A stretch of DNA of 64,000 bases. It comes from Haloprofundus salinisoli. Its GTDB lineage: Archaea > Halobacteriota > Halobacteria > Halobacteriales > Haloferacaceae. The stretch covers positions 124,001 through 188,000 of the forward strand of contig NZ_CP083664.1 of NCBI RefSeq assembly GCF_020097815.1. Direction: 5' to 3'. How positions within the stretch are numbered: position 1 is the stretch's first letter; the number at the start of each line of letters is the position of its first letter. Positions 52,063-60,609 of this stretch are shown one piece after another. The notes under the pieces are model-generated. The model was not told where the DNA came from. It saw only the letters and a program-made list of their open reading frames with translations, and did not search any database. The position numbers and the translations under genes were made by a program.

Positions 52063-52243
52063 ACCTTACCTGAGCGTGGACGGCCCATAGAGCGGACAGC
52101 ATACTGCCGGGACAGCGTTTGTGCACAAGACGTTTATACGAGGTTCGATATTGCAACTCGTCGGACCGACCAAATCCGTGGGTCCCACCAAGCAACGCCT
52201 TTTCGACTGAAAGACGGTCCAGGCTCTTACCCTGCCGTGACTC

Positions 52244-52308
52244 CGTGAAACCCTCTGTCGGTGATAGTTTGGCGAGGCTGTGCTGAATAGAAAGCGCAAG
52301 TCGGTCGC
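52244..52308 (+). repeat. Short-type dispersed repeat R17
   Basis: CGTGAAACCCTCTG, GGTGATAGTTTGGCGAGG, CTGTGCTGAATAGAAAGCGC and AAGTCGGTCGC. Same short form as R11; a CCTC/GAGG stem is present in both. It opens the second dense array. The rest of 52063-52243 holds no gene. Confidence 0.75.
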
Positions 52309-52358
52309 GAGAGAATCTCATCAGAAAGCCTACAACCAGACAAGTTGTAGATCAAGTC

Positions 52359-52709
52359 ATGCATCCGTCGGTTCCCGGGATGGATGTACTCGTCCCTCTA
52401 ACTGCGCTTAGCGTAGGTGCTCTCGCAGGATTCCTCGTATATCGTAACGCGAAACATCAAAACATCCCATTACCCCATCTATGGGCCGGATTAGTTGGGA
52501 TAACATTCTTCCTTGCCCCGGTTATCCTCACTCCCGTTCTGCTTCCGGTCTATTCTTCTCTATTCATCCCATCTGGTCCGGGTCTTGTTGTTAAACCGTT
52601 ACACGCGTTCGCAACGATTCTCGGAGGGGGTTCGTTGGTCGGATTGGGAACTCTCCTCATCTTCTTTGGATATAAGAACCTCTACCACCGGCGAGAAGAC
52701 GTATCTTGA
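52359..52709 (+). CDS. Three-TM membrane protein, unknown
   Basis: 116 residues (ATG at 52380, MDVLVPLTALSVGALAGFLV, is an alternative start). TM segments: VLVPLTALSVGALAGFLVY, LVGITFFLAPVILTPVLLPV, TILGGGSLVGLGTLLIFFGY. The short C-terminus is basic then acidic. Only gene between R17 and R18. Confidence 0.7.
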   Translation: MHPSVPGMDVLVPLTALSVGALAGFLVYRNAKHQNIPLPHLWAGLVGITFFLAPVILTPVLLPVYSSLFIPSGPGLVVKPLHAFATILGGGSLVGLGTLLIFFGYKNLYHRREDVS

Positions 52710-52734
52710 AAATCGGACACACCCTTTCTGAAGT

Positions 52735-52827
52735 GACCGACACACCCTCTGTATCTTGCAATCCAGTACTGACAGCCGTTGAGGAGTTCGCTCACCGACT
52801 GCTGAATACAAGGCGCGAGTCGGTTAT
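52735..52827 (+). repeat. Dispersed repeat copy R18
   Basis: GACACACCCTCTGTATCTTG, CAATCCAGTACTGACAGCC, GTTGAGGAGTTCGCTCACCG, ACTGCTGAATACAAGGCGCG and AGTCGGTTAT. Full length. A near copy of its first bases, GGACACACCCTTTCTGAAGT, stands 19 bp upstream at about 52716. Confidence 0.9.
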
Positions 52828-52965
52828 CTCGGTTCGGTCCTTGAGGTGGGTGACTTGAATCGCTTAACACGAGTAATATACCTTGTAATGCCCTCTTACT
52901 GGGTCTGAATTAATAACGTTCTCTATTCTCAGAAGACACTTACACATCTACGTGTACGGGACAGT

Positions 52966-53391
52966 ATGAATCGTCGCCAATTCCTCTCAATCTCGGCGCT
53001 TTCCATATCTCTCTCCGGCTGTATTGAGGGTGATTTCGGTGGTACAACGAGAAATAACTCTACAACACCGAAAACCGAGACACTGTCTCCCGAAGGCGTG
53101 ACACCTGAGTGTTGGCCGTCGATGTGTAAAGGAACGAAACTCGTAGAGGTATTCGTAGCGCTGGGCGTTTCGGGCGACGTGGTACTACAAGCCGAATGTC
53201 GAGGCGAGGAGTTCCCAATTCGATCAGGAGAATCGGCTCAACTCGACCGCGAGGAGGACGCCGAGACCTGCGAAATCAGCGTATCTATCGACGGTGAACA
53301 AGTATATAGAGAAAACGTTGAGGATTACGAGAGCGTGACTCTGACTGTTAGTTCAAGCGGCGAGGTCGAGGAGGAAAGGGTCACTATTTAA
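52966..53391 (+). CDS. Small Tat lipoprotein, unknown
   Basis: 141 residues. MNRRQFLSISALSISLSG with lipobox SGCIE; a Thr/Asn spacer; then a beta domain beginning TKLVEVFVALGVSGDVVLQA and including a Cys pair (AECRGEEF, AETCEISV) and a final acidic strand. Similar in design to the other cassette lipoproteins but not alignable by eye. Only gene between R18 and R19. Confidence 0.75.
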   Translation: MNRRQFLSISALSISLSGCIEGDFGGTTRNNSTTPKTETLSPEGVTPECWPSMCKGTKLVEVFVALGVSGDVVLQAECRGEEFPIRSGESAQLDREEDAETCEISVSIDGEQVYRENVEDYESVTLTVSSSGEVEEERVTI

Positions 53392-53518
53392 GCGTAACTC
53401 AAAGGCTGATTAGGCCCCCTCCCGCGAGTTCAGAATCAGGAGTAACTACTGTTCACTGCCCGCGCGCTACCTCGCAGTTAATTTAGCTCCGATGAGATGG
53501 AAAAACCGAGGATTCAGT

Positions 53519-53610
53519 GAGAGATACATCCTCTGTATCTCGCATTCCGTTACTGACAGCAGTCGAGGGTTTCGCTTACCGACTGCTGAATAGAGAGCAC
53601 GAATGTGCCG
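53519..53610 (+). repeat. Dispersed repeat copy R19
   Basis: GATACATCCTCTGTATCTCG, CATTCCGTTACTGACAGC, GTTTCGCTTACCG, ACTGCTGAATAGAGAGCACG, AATGTGCCG. Full length. The next gene's stop codon begins at the following base (53611). Confidence 0.9.
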
Positions 53611-53862
53611 TTAGCGCATGGTCTGCATCGAGTCAGACAGCACTCGATGAACAACGCCAACAAAACCTCCGAAGAGGAGCGTAAGACCAAAAAGAGCCGC
53701 TATTAATGAGACAAGAGTTTCCAGTACTGGATTTGGAATGATAAAGAAGCCTCCCCGTGAGAACTCAATAATGAACCATCCCAGTACAGTCACCACGTAA
53801 AGCTTCACCAACTCGGGATTGAGAGCGTACCGAAACGAGTCTACAGCGGCGTCTTCAGGCAT
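53611..53862 (-). CDS. Small two-TM membrane protein
   Basis: 83 residues: LVKLYVVTVLGWFIIEFSRG and ETLVSLIAALFGLTLLFGGF are TM segments, with VVHRVLSDSMQTMR at the end. Its stop directly abuts R19. Only gene between R19 and R20. Confidence 0.65.
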   Translation of the reverse strand: MPEDAAVDSFRYALNPELVKLYVVTVLGWFIIEFSRGGFFIIPNPVLETLVSLIAALFGLTLLFGGFVGVVHRVLSDSMQTMR

Positions 53863-53975
53863 AAAATGTAGTTCAGTCTAATCTACAAATATCTTGTCGT
53901 GTTCAACAACAGATTCTTCGCTGCACCAATCGCCTATTTCACCGCTGGCCAAACAACAAACGAAGACCGTTTGCG

Positions 53976-54025
53976 GACTACACCCTCTGTATTCAGCAGA
54001 TGTCTACAGACAGTAATTGGGCAGA
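53976..54025 (+). repeat. Truncated dispersed repeat R20
   Basis: CTACACCCTCTGTATTCAGC, then CAGACAG and GGGCAGA. It stops at TTTCAGCG, where the 3' fragment of the lipoprotein gene of 8692-9060 begins. The bases TTTCAGCG are common to both parents, so joining at microhomology is likely. Confidence 0.7.
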
Positions 54026-54028
54026 TTT

Positions 54029-54103
54029 CAGCGAAGCGTTTGTCTCGACCCTGTATTAAAAGTCAATATCAGCGGAGGAATCGCCGGTGGGTGGTCTTAC
54101 TGA
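54029..54103 (+). pseudogene. 3' fragment of the lipoprotein gene of 8692-9060
   Basis: The codons read QRSVCLDPVLKVNISGGIAG, GWSY and TGA, identical to the last 25 codons of the gene at 8692-9060 except Glu to Lys and Cys to Tyr. The following bases GACCACTACA and the start of repeat R21 also match the region after that gene (R4). Confidence 0.85.
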
Positions 54104-54193
54104 CCACTACAACCTCTGTATTCACCACGTCGTTTGTGACAGCATTTGAATGGGTTTTAGCGACTGTGCTGAATAGAAGGCGCGTATCTTGTA
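54104..54193 (+). repeat. Dispersed repeat copy R21
   Basis: CTACAACCTCTGTATTCACC, ACGTCGTTTGTGACAGC, GGTTTTAGCGACTG, TGCTGAATAGAAGGCGCG, TATCTTGTA. Full length. Its left neighbour is the lipoprotein fragment, as at R4. Confidence 0.85.
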
Positions 54194-54325
54194 TCCGAAG
54201 CCATAACGAACCCACCGATATCTACGCCCGCCTAGTTATCGAGGCCGACCATCCCGCTTGAATCGTGCCTACGACTCCCACCCCTACCGCAACCGGGGCA
54301 AGCACTGCTGCTCGTACTTGGATGG

Positions 54326-54694
54326 CTAGAACGACAGCAGGTGGAATCTCGTCACGAGAAGTCCGGTGGTGAGATAGATCGCTGGCCCCACAAATCTCCA
54401 GAGCGGGTCGTCAACCCGGAAGAGATGTGTGAGGATGGCCCCGGCCATCGTGGCGACGATTAACAGTCCGCCGAGAACAGCGAGAATCGGCGTGAACACG
54501 AGACCGACGAGCAAGCCGAGACCCCCAAAAGCCTCGATGCCACCAGTAACGAACCGGAACCACTCTGGATAGCCGTACCGGTCGAAATCCTCTACCACCA
54601 GGTCAATGCCGATTAGCTTCGCAATGCCCGCAGCCAGCATGATGAGTCCGAGCAGCCCTTGCACGAGAGGGATGGCCGTTGCAATTGTGCTCAT
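54326..54694 (-). CDS. DoxX-family membrane protein
   Basis: 122 residues with four TM segments: PLVQGLLGLIMLAAGIAKLI, GGIEAFGGLGLLVGLVFTPI, AVLGGLLIVATMAGAILTHL and IYLTTGLLVTRFHLL. The AGIAKLIG... and G.IE..GG.GLL patterns are those of DoxX-like proteins. These are often linked to thiol or quinone metabolism, but the role here is unknown. It is divergent from the bat-type regulator. Confidence 0.85.
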   Translation of the reverse strand: MSTIATAIPLVQGLLGLIMLAAGIAKLIGIDLVVEDFDRYGYPEWFRFVTGGIEAFGGLGLLVGLVFTPILAVLGGLLIVATMAGAILTHLFRVDDPLWRFVGPAIYLTTGLLVTRFHLLSF

Positions 54695-54870
54695 AGTCTA
54701 CTACTCTTACGCGGTTCGGACAGGCGTTCATTCATCACGTTCCATCCTGTCTCCGACGAGAGCCATGGGTCTACTACGCTTGTTGAGACTACGGATTTCC
54801 CCGTGAATATATTCACCTTATTAAGCCACTAGGAAGTCTGTTAAGCCACTCGCCGGCCAACTCCGGTGGT

Positions 54871-55497
54871 ATGGTCCGTGCACACCTGAAGGTCGAGATC
54901 GGGGCAGACGACGACAACTGGCTGGCTGATGTCTCGACCGACTTCTCGGACGCCGAGTTCAAGATTCTGACGAGCCAGCCCGTAGACGATGGCGTGCTCG
55001 AACTGATCGAAGTAACGACATCGGATGGGGACGCCATCGTTCGCCGGTTCGACGACGCACCGGAGGTGCGCTCGTACGAAGTGCTCCATTCCGACGGCGG
55101 GATGGTACTGGTCCAGTTGGTGTTCCCGATGCCGTCAACGTATGAGGCAAGGCGTTCGATGGGGGTCCTTCCGAGATTTCCTATCACCATCCGAGACGGG
55201 TGGGCATCCGGTGAACAAACTACCTCACAGGAGCAGTTGTCGGAGTTGACTACCGAGTTAGCGGCGGCTCACATTCCGTACGAGATACTGTCGTTAACCC
55301 AATCATACGACCCGAACGGAGTTCTGACCGAGCGTCAACGGGAGGTCATCACTGAAGCTGTTGAACGGGGCTATTACGACAGTCCTCGCGGCTGTACCCT
55401 AGTTGAACTTGCAGAAACATTGGGGGTCAATCAATCAGCGGCTAGTGGTGTCCTCCATCGAGCTGAAGGGCGGATTATTAAGGAGTTCATCTCGTAG
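54871..55497 (+). CDS. Bat-type HTH transcriptional regulator
   Basis: 208 residues. The C-terminal bacterioopsin-activator HTH is plain: LTERQREVITEAVERGYYDS, PRGCTLVELAETLGVNQSAA, SGVLHRAEGRIIKEF. The N-terminal 140 residues form the sensor-like domain seen in many haloarchaeal HTH_10 proteins. It is divergent from the DoxX gene 176 bp away and likely regulates it. Between R21 and R22. Confidence 0.92.
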   Translation: MVRAHLKVEIGADDDNWLADVSTDFSDAEFKILTSQPVDDGVLELIEVTTSDGDAIVRRFDDAPEVRSYEVLHSDGGMVLVQLVFPMPSTYEARRSMGVLPRFPITIRDGWASGEQTTSQEQLSELTTELAAAHIPYEILSLTQSYDPNGVLTERQREVITEAVERGYYDSPRGCTLVELAETLGVNQSAASGVLHRAEGRIIKEFIS

Positions 55498-55597
55498 GCG
55501 GCGACAGAGGTAGACAAATCGCTCTCGTCTCATCCGATTGTCGCAGGATAATCGATGACGAATTCACCGAGAGCTACACCGCTTGTAGATACTACGT

Positions 55598-55690
55598 TGC
55601 TGAATGCATTCTCTGTACCTCGCATCCGTTACTGACAATAGGTGAGGAATTCGCTCACCGACTGCTGAATAGAAGGCGCATATGTCTCAC
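55598..55690 (+). repeat. Dispersed repeat copy R22
   Basis: TGCTGAATGCATTCTCTG, TACCTCGCATCC, GTTACTGACAAT, inner stem GGTGAG-GAATTCG-CTCACC, GACTGCTGAATAGAAGGCGC and ATATGTCTCAC. Full length. The inner hairpin is perfect here. The TCA at 55687-55689 is the stop codon of the next gene. Confidence 0.9.
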
Positions 55691-56109
55691 TGGGCTTCAT
55701 GTGTTACGACTCTTGACACAGTAACACCGACGCCGAGGAGGATGAGCACGCCACCGACCAGTACACTGTAGATAAAATCTGTAGCCACATGGTGTAGCTC
55801 AACGAGATTCGTTCGATAGTAGATGGGCAGACCGACATAAAAGAGACCACTGAGTAGCCCGGTTGCGTGTGCAACCCGTGATCTCGGATCTTGAGCAATC
55901 AACATGACCGTCAGTACTAGTGGAAGCAATGTGAGTACGTCTGCCTGAAAATAATCCAGGTCGAACGCCGTATTCTGACGCCAGAACATGATATCTGCGA
56001 CTGGGCCTTCGTGATCAGGGTCAACGACTGCCCACGGTGAAAGGTAGCCAATAACGACGAATACACCACCAGCGGCGACTATCGCTTGGCTGATTCTGGA
56101 GGATTTCAC
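55687..56109 (-). CDS. Four-TM membrane protein, unknown
   Basis: 140 residues from GTG 56109 (VKSSRISQAIVAAGGVFVVI); the open frame continues upstream into repeat R23, which is not coding. TM segments: AIVAAGGVFVVIGYLSPW, VLTLLPLVLTVMLIA, GLLSGLFYVGLPIYY, FIYSVLVGGVLILLGVGVTV. Its stop is inside the end of R22. Only gene between R22 and R23. Confidence 0.65.
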   Translation of the reverse strand: MKSSRISQAIVAAGGVFVVIGYLSPWAVVDPDHEGPVADIMFWRQNTAFDLDYFQADVLTLLPLVLTVMLIAQDPRSRVAHATGLLSGLFYVGLPIYYRTNLVELHHVATDFIYSVLVGGVLILLGVGVTVSRVVTHEAQ

Positions 56110-56191
56110 GAGTTGCACTGTTACTGGATGTAGTAAATGTCTTCTGTAGGACGTTAACAGGACCGAAACCGATGAGGGGGTATGAGATGAA

Positions 56192-56283
56192 ACCAATACA
56201 CCCTCTGTAGTCAGCACGTCGATTCTGACAGAGGATAGGTAGGTTTCTACGGGTATGCTGAATACAAGGCGCGTATCGGTCAC
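56192..56283 (+). repeat. Dispersed repeat copy R23
   Basis: CCAATACACCCTCTGTAGTC, AGCACGTCGATTCTGACAG, hairpin GTAG-GTTT-CTAC, TATGCTGAATACAAGGCGCG and TATCGGTCAC. Full length; same type as R1. Confidence 0.9.
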
Positions 56284-56393
56284 ACGCTAATCATCGTCTG
56301 GTGGTAGTTCGGAATGGTGTTTATTAATCTAAATAACGAAAGCTAACCCGCGTATATAACAAACCTTACATAGTCTAATTAGGTAGCATCGGC

Positions 56394-56858
56394 ATGGGGC
56401 GCTCAGGGTTGCCACCGGGTGAGGATATCATTATCCTGTTGGTTGAAGACAATCAGGGTGACGTTCGTCTCCTTGAAGAAGCATTCCACGACGCGTCGAT
56501 AGCCAATACGCTCTACATCGTTAACGACGGAGACGAAGCATTAGATTTCGTCAAGCAGCGCAACGAATATGCAGACGTTGCACGCCCGGACCTTATCCTC
56601 CTTGATTGGAAGCTCCCCACGCTTAGTGGGGAGGAGGTGCTGAAAGAGATAAAATCCAACTCATCGCTTGAGCAAATCCCCGTCATCGTATTGACCGGGT
56701 CTGAGGCACAGACGGACATCATCACTTCATACAACAACCAGGCAAATGCATACGTCCCCAAGCCGGTTGACCCAGACGAGTTCATCGATGTAATTCGGAC
56801 GTTAGAGAATTTCTGGCTCTCTGTAGTCCGCTTCCCGACTCACACTGACGAAGATTGA
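56394..56858 (+). CDS. Single-domain response regulator (Rcp1-like)
   Basis: 154 residues of receiver domain: ILLVEDNQGDVRLLEEAFHD with the acidic pair, PDLILLDWKLPTLSGEEVLK with the phosphoacceptor Asp71, VIVLTGSEAQTDI with the Thr, and AYVPKPVDPDEFIDVIRTLE with the Lys. There is no output domain, so it passes phosphate or binds partners. Only gene between R23 and R24. The large kinase at 57187 could be its donor. Confidence 0.9.
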   Translation: MGRSGLPPGEDIIILLVEDNQGDVRLLEEAFHDASIANTLYIVNDGDEALDFVKQRNEYADVARPDLILLDWKLPTLSGEEVLKEIKSNSSLEQIPVIVLTGSEAQTDIITSYNNQANAYVPKPVDPDEFIDVIRTLENFWLSVVRFPTHTDED

Positions 56859-56963
56859 GGCAGTTAGCGCCATCTCGATGCGACAGAGATGCCGAAAGAT
56901 ACGCAGTCTCGATTCATCTGTTAATTCGACTCTTCAAATATGACATAAAAGATGGCAGGATGA

Positions 56964-57053
56964 TGAATACCTCCTCTGTATTTCGCACAAGATTTTAACA
57001 ATTATTTGTCACTTCACCCATCGGCTGCTGAATACAAAGCGCTTCTCGGTCAT
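56964..57053 (+). repeat. Dispersed repeat copy R24
   Basis: TGAATACCTCCTCTGTATTT, CGCACAAGATTTTAACAATT, CACCCATCGG, CTGCTGAATACAAAGCGC and TTCTCGGTCAT. Full length; the TCTGACAG box is worn. Last copy in the window. The rest of 56859-57186 has no gene. Confidence 0.85.
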
Positions 57054-57186
57054 GTGGACTCCCCGATCTCAGTATACATACAGGGCGTATATCTACCGAT
57101 CGGTCACTCAAACGAGAGGAATACGAGGACGTATCACTCCCCTGCGACGATAATGCCCAATCTTAAACGTTCCCTGTGAGTAAGGG

Positions 57187-60084
57187 GTGGCAGTGAGTCA
57201 AAGGAACGAGCCGAGGGACCAAGGGAAAGTGAACATCGAGCGGGGACTCGAAGCACTGCGTCAGAGTTCGGAGTTTCGCGGCCCGGTCGAACCCCTCGAC
57301 GATCATACCCACGCGAACGACCATTTCGCACTCATCTACGAGACCCAAGAGGAGCAGTTTGCAGCCGCCGTCCCGTTCATGCGCCAGGGGCTCGAACGGG
57401 GCGAACGGTGCCTGTACATCACCTATGAGAACTCCAGAGAAGAGATCCTTGAGGCCATGCGGGCCGATGGCATTGACGTCGACGCCGCACTCGAATCGGG
57501 CGCATTCTCCATCCACACCGCCCAGGACAGCTACCTCCGGAACGGGACGTTCGACCCAGACGATACGATTGCGTTCCTCGACGAGGCCATCGAGGAGGCC
57601 ACCGAGGAGTACGAGGCGCTCCGGGTGACCGGCGAGATGAGTAGTGTCTTGGAGGAGGACCCCGACGGTGAGGATCTCATCAGGTGCGAGGCCAAGGCCA
57701 ACTACCTCTTCGATGACGTGGACGGCATCGCGCTCTGTCAGTACAACTGCGCGCGATTCTCGCCGGAGATCATCCACGACGTCATCAGCACCCATCCCCA
57801 CATCATCCACGGCAACAGGGTCAGTCACAACGTCTACTACACACCGCCCGAGGAATTCTTCGGTCCCGAGAAATCGGCCCGCGAAGTCGACCGGATGATG
57901 GGGACGCTGCGTAATCTGACTGAGGCGAAGACGGAACTCCAGAATCACAAGCAGGCTCAGCGAACGTTGTACGAGATTGTGGCCGGTTCCGACCGGACGT
58001 TCGAGGAGAAACTTCAGGCACTGTTCGACCTCGGGTGCGAACGGCTCGGCCTCGAACTGGGCGGGATGGCCTGCGTAGACCCGGCGACCGACCGCTTCGA
58101 GGTGGAAGTCATGAGCGGAGACCATGAACACCTCGTTCCGGGAGCCCAAGTCGAGCTTTCGGAGTCCTACTGTCGAGTAATTGCTGGCGGTGAGCGGACG
58201 GCTGGCGACTCAGACTCCGTAGACAGCGGGTTCGAAGACACGAATGCCTACGAGGAGTTCGGCAGGAGAGCCTACCTTAGGACCCACGTCGAAGTCGACG
58301 GCGATGTCGACCGGATACTCTTCTTCGTCTCGACTGAGCCACGGGACCGTGAGTTCTCGGACGAGGAACGCACGTTCCACCGCCTGATGGGCCAGTGGGT
58401 AGAGTACGAACTTGAACGCAGGCAGGCCGCGGAGGCACTGCGCGAACATACCCACACCCTCGAAACAATCAACGAGGTAGGCAACTCACTGGCCGCCGAA
58501 CTCGACCTCGAGAATCTGGTGCAGGAGGTTACAGACGCCGGTACGGAAATAACCGACGCGGAGTTTGGTGCCTTCTTCTATAACGTCATCGATGATCAGG
58601 GCGAATCCTACACGCTTTATACCATCTCAGGAGTTCCTGATGAGGCATTCGAGGACTTCCCGATGCCGCGCAATACGGAGGTCTTCGGTCCGACCTTTCA
58701 CGGCGAGGGGGTCGTCCGTTCGGACGACATCACCAAAGATCCGCGCTACGGTAATAACGCGCCCTACAAGGGGATGCCCGAAGGCCATCTGCCCGTATGC
58801 AGTTACCTGGCGGTTCCTGTAATTTCGAACTCCGGTGAAGTACACGGCGGCCTTTTCTTCGGCCATTCGGAGCCGGGTATATTCACCGAGAAGGATGAAA
58901 ACATCATCACCGGGATTGCTGCCCAAGCAGCCGTAGCCATTGATAACGCTCGTCTGTATGAAACGGTGCGCGAAAGCGAGGAGCGATTCCGTGCGTTGGT
59001 CTCCGCGAGTTCAGATGTCGTATATCGCATGAGCTCTGATTGGAGTGAAATGTACTATCTCGAAGGCAAGGAGTTCATCCCCGATACGCAGGAAGCGACC
59101 AACGATTGGCTTGATAAATACATTCATCCAGACGACCAGGAGCGAGTTATGGAGGCCATCAACGAAGCGATCCAGACCAAGAGCATCTTTGAGTTGGAAT
59201 CTCAGGTGGAGCAGGTCGATGGGAGCCTGGGTTGGACGTACTGGCGTGCGGTCCCGATGCTTGACGAGGACGGTATTATCGACGAATGGATCGGGATGGC
59301 GAGAGACATCACCGAGCGCAAAGAGTATGAGCAGGAACTCGAACAAACCAACGCCCAACTGGAACGCTCGAACGAACGATTGGAGCGGTCGAACACCGAA
59401 TTGAAGCGGTTTGCCTACGCCGCCTCCCACGATCTTCAGGAACCACTGCGGATGGTATCCAGCTATCTGCAACTCCTCGAACACCGCTATACGGACGATC
59501 TCGACGCCGACGCACAGGACTACATCGAGTTCGCCGTCGATGGTGCCGATCGGATGCGCGAGATGATCGACGCGCTCCTCAAATACTCGCGGCTCGACCG
59601 GGACGGCGACGAATTTGAACCAGTTGACTGTGCCGTTGTCCTCCGTGAGGCCATGGGCAATCTCCAGATCGCCATCGAGGAGAACGACGCCGAGATCACC
59701 TCGGACTCACTTCCGACGGTCATGGGTGACAAACAACAGCTGGTCCCACTGTTCCAGAACCTGCTCGATAACGCCATCACGTACGCCGGCGATGAACCAC
59801 CGCGTATTCACGTCACCGCCGAGAAGCCGAACGATGAGTGGGTGCTGTCCGTCCGTGATAACGGGATCGGGATTGATCCAGACAAGACCGACGGTATCTT
59901 CAGGGTGTTCAACCGCCTCCATACCACTGACGAGTTTGCGGGCACTGGCATCGGTCTCGCACTCTGCCAACGGATCGTCGATATTCACGACGGCCGCATT
60001 TGGGTCGATTCAAAACCCGGTGAGGGGTCGACCTTCTCCTTCACGGTTCCCGATGCAAAGGAGTACGTAGATGGTGATTCGTAG
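57187..60084 (+). CDS. MEDS-GAF-GAF-PAS sensor histidine kinase
   Basis: 965 residues from GTG 57187 (GTG 57193 also possible). Residues 40-240: MEDS domain (HFALIYETQEEQFAAAVPFM, RCLYITYENSREEILEAMRA). Residues 255-415: first GAF; 420-590: second GAF (GTEITDAEFGAFFYNVIDDQ, LAVPVISNSGEVHGGLFFGH). Residues 595-715: PAS. The HisKA box YAASHDLQEPLRMVSSYLQL has phospho-His748. HATPase: NLLDNAITYAG, DNGIGIDPDKTD, GTGIGLALCQRI. No TM segment, so it is cytosolic and senses a soluble or redox signal. The response regulator follows at once. Confidence 0.95.
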   Translation: MAVSQRNEPRDQGKVNIERGLEALRQSSEFRGPVEPLDDHTHANDHFALIYETQEEQFAAAVPFMRQGLERGERCLYITYENSREEILEAMRADGIDVDAALESGAFSIHTAQDSYLRNGTFDPDDTIAFLDEAIEEATEEYEALRVTGEMSSVLEEDPDGEDLIRCEAKANYLFDDVDGIALCQYNCARFSPEIIHDVISTHPHIIHGNRVSHNVYYTPPEEFFGPEKSAREVDRMMGTLRNLTEAKTELQNHKQAQRTLYEIVAGSDRTFEEKLQALFDLGCERLGLELGGMACVDPATDRFEVEVMSGDHEHLVPGAQVELSESYCRVIAGGERTAGDSDSVDSGFEDTNAYEEFGRRAYLRTHVEVDGDVDRILFFVSTEPRDREFSDEERTFHRLMGQWVEYELERRQAAEALREHTHTLETINEVGNSLAAELDLENLVQEVTDAGTEITDAEFGAFFYNVIDDQGESYTLYTISGVPDEAFEDFPMPRNTEVFGPTFHGEGVVRSDDITKDPRYGNNAPYKGMPEGHLPVCSYLAVPVISNSGEVHGGLFFGHSEPGIFTEKDENIITGIAAQAAVAIDNARLYETVRESEERFRALVSASSDVVYRMSSDWSEMYYLEGKEFIPDTQEATNDWLDKYIHPDDQERVMEAINEAIQTKSIFELESQVEQVDGSLGWTYWRAVPMLDEDGIIDEWIGMARDITERKEYEQELEQTNAQLERSNERLERSNTELKRFAYAASHDLQEPLRMVSSYLQLLEHRYTDDLDADAQDYIEFAVDGADRMREMIDALLKYSRLDRDGDEFEPVDCAVVLREAMGNLQIAIEENDAEITSDSLPTVMGDKQQLVPLFQNLLDNAITYAGDEPPRIHVTAEKPNDEWVLSVRDNGIGIDPDKTDGIFRVFNRLHTTDEFAGTGIGLALCQRIVDIHDGRIWVDSKPGEGSTFSFTVPDAKEYVDGDS

Positions 60085-60519
60085 GTGAGTGAGAAAATTG
60101 AAATTCTGCTGGTCGAAGATAATCCGGGAGATATCCGCCTCACACAGGAGGCATTTAGCGAATGCAAAACCAATTGCCAAATCCACGTTACGCGGGATGG
60201 GGAGGAGGCCACGGACTTCCTGGATCAACGGGGCGCGTACGCCGACGCCACCCGCCCCGACCTCATCCTGCTCGATCTGAATCTCCCGAACAAGGACGGT
60301 GGCGAACTCCTCACAGAGATTGCAGAGGACCCTGACGTGCGACGGATTCCCGTAATCATCCTCTCGAGTTCGGCCAGCGAAGAGGACATCAGCAACGCCT
60401 ACGCCCACTGCGCAAACGCGTATCTCATCAAGCCCGTTGATCCGCTCAAGTTCGTTTCACTGGCGAGAACGGTCGAGGAGTTTTGGTTCTCCCTCGCAGA
60501 ACTCCCATCTACGCACTGA
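60085..60519 (+). CDS. Single-domain response regulator (Rcp1-like)
   Basis: 144 residues from a GTG directly after the kinase stop. ILLVEDNPGDIRLTQEAFSE, DLILLDLNLPNKDGGELLTE with Asp64, VIILSSSASEEDI, and AYLIKPVDPLKFVSLARTVE. It is the obvious partner of the kinase and a paralogue of the regulator at 56394. No output domain. Confidence 0.93.
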   Translation: MSEKIEILLVEDNPGDIRLTQEAFSECKTNCQIHVTRDGEEATDFLDQRGAYADATRPDLILLDLNLPNKDGGELLTEIAEDPDVRRIPVIILSSSASEEDISNAYAHCANAYLIKPVDPLKFVSLARTVEEFWFSLAELPSTH

Positions 60520-60609
60520 ACAGTGTGATTGCTATGGAAGAGGACATATCCACATCCTCCCGCTGCTGACGGGCGAGGCTTTCACCTCAAATTTTCCGTG
60601 ATCAACCTC

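Noticed and set aside
20178-57053. The dispersed repeats as a CRISPR array
   Set aside because: The spacing is hundreds of bases to kilobases with genes between, the copies diverge in the centre, and no cas gene is present.
3152-57053. tRNA or rRNA genes near the repeats as integration targets
   Set aside because: No cloverleaf with a TTCGA T-loop context and no rRNA-like conserved stretch was found; the TTCGCTCACC motif in the repeats does not form a tRNA arm set.
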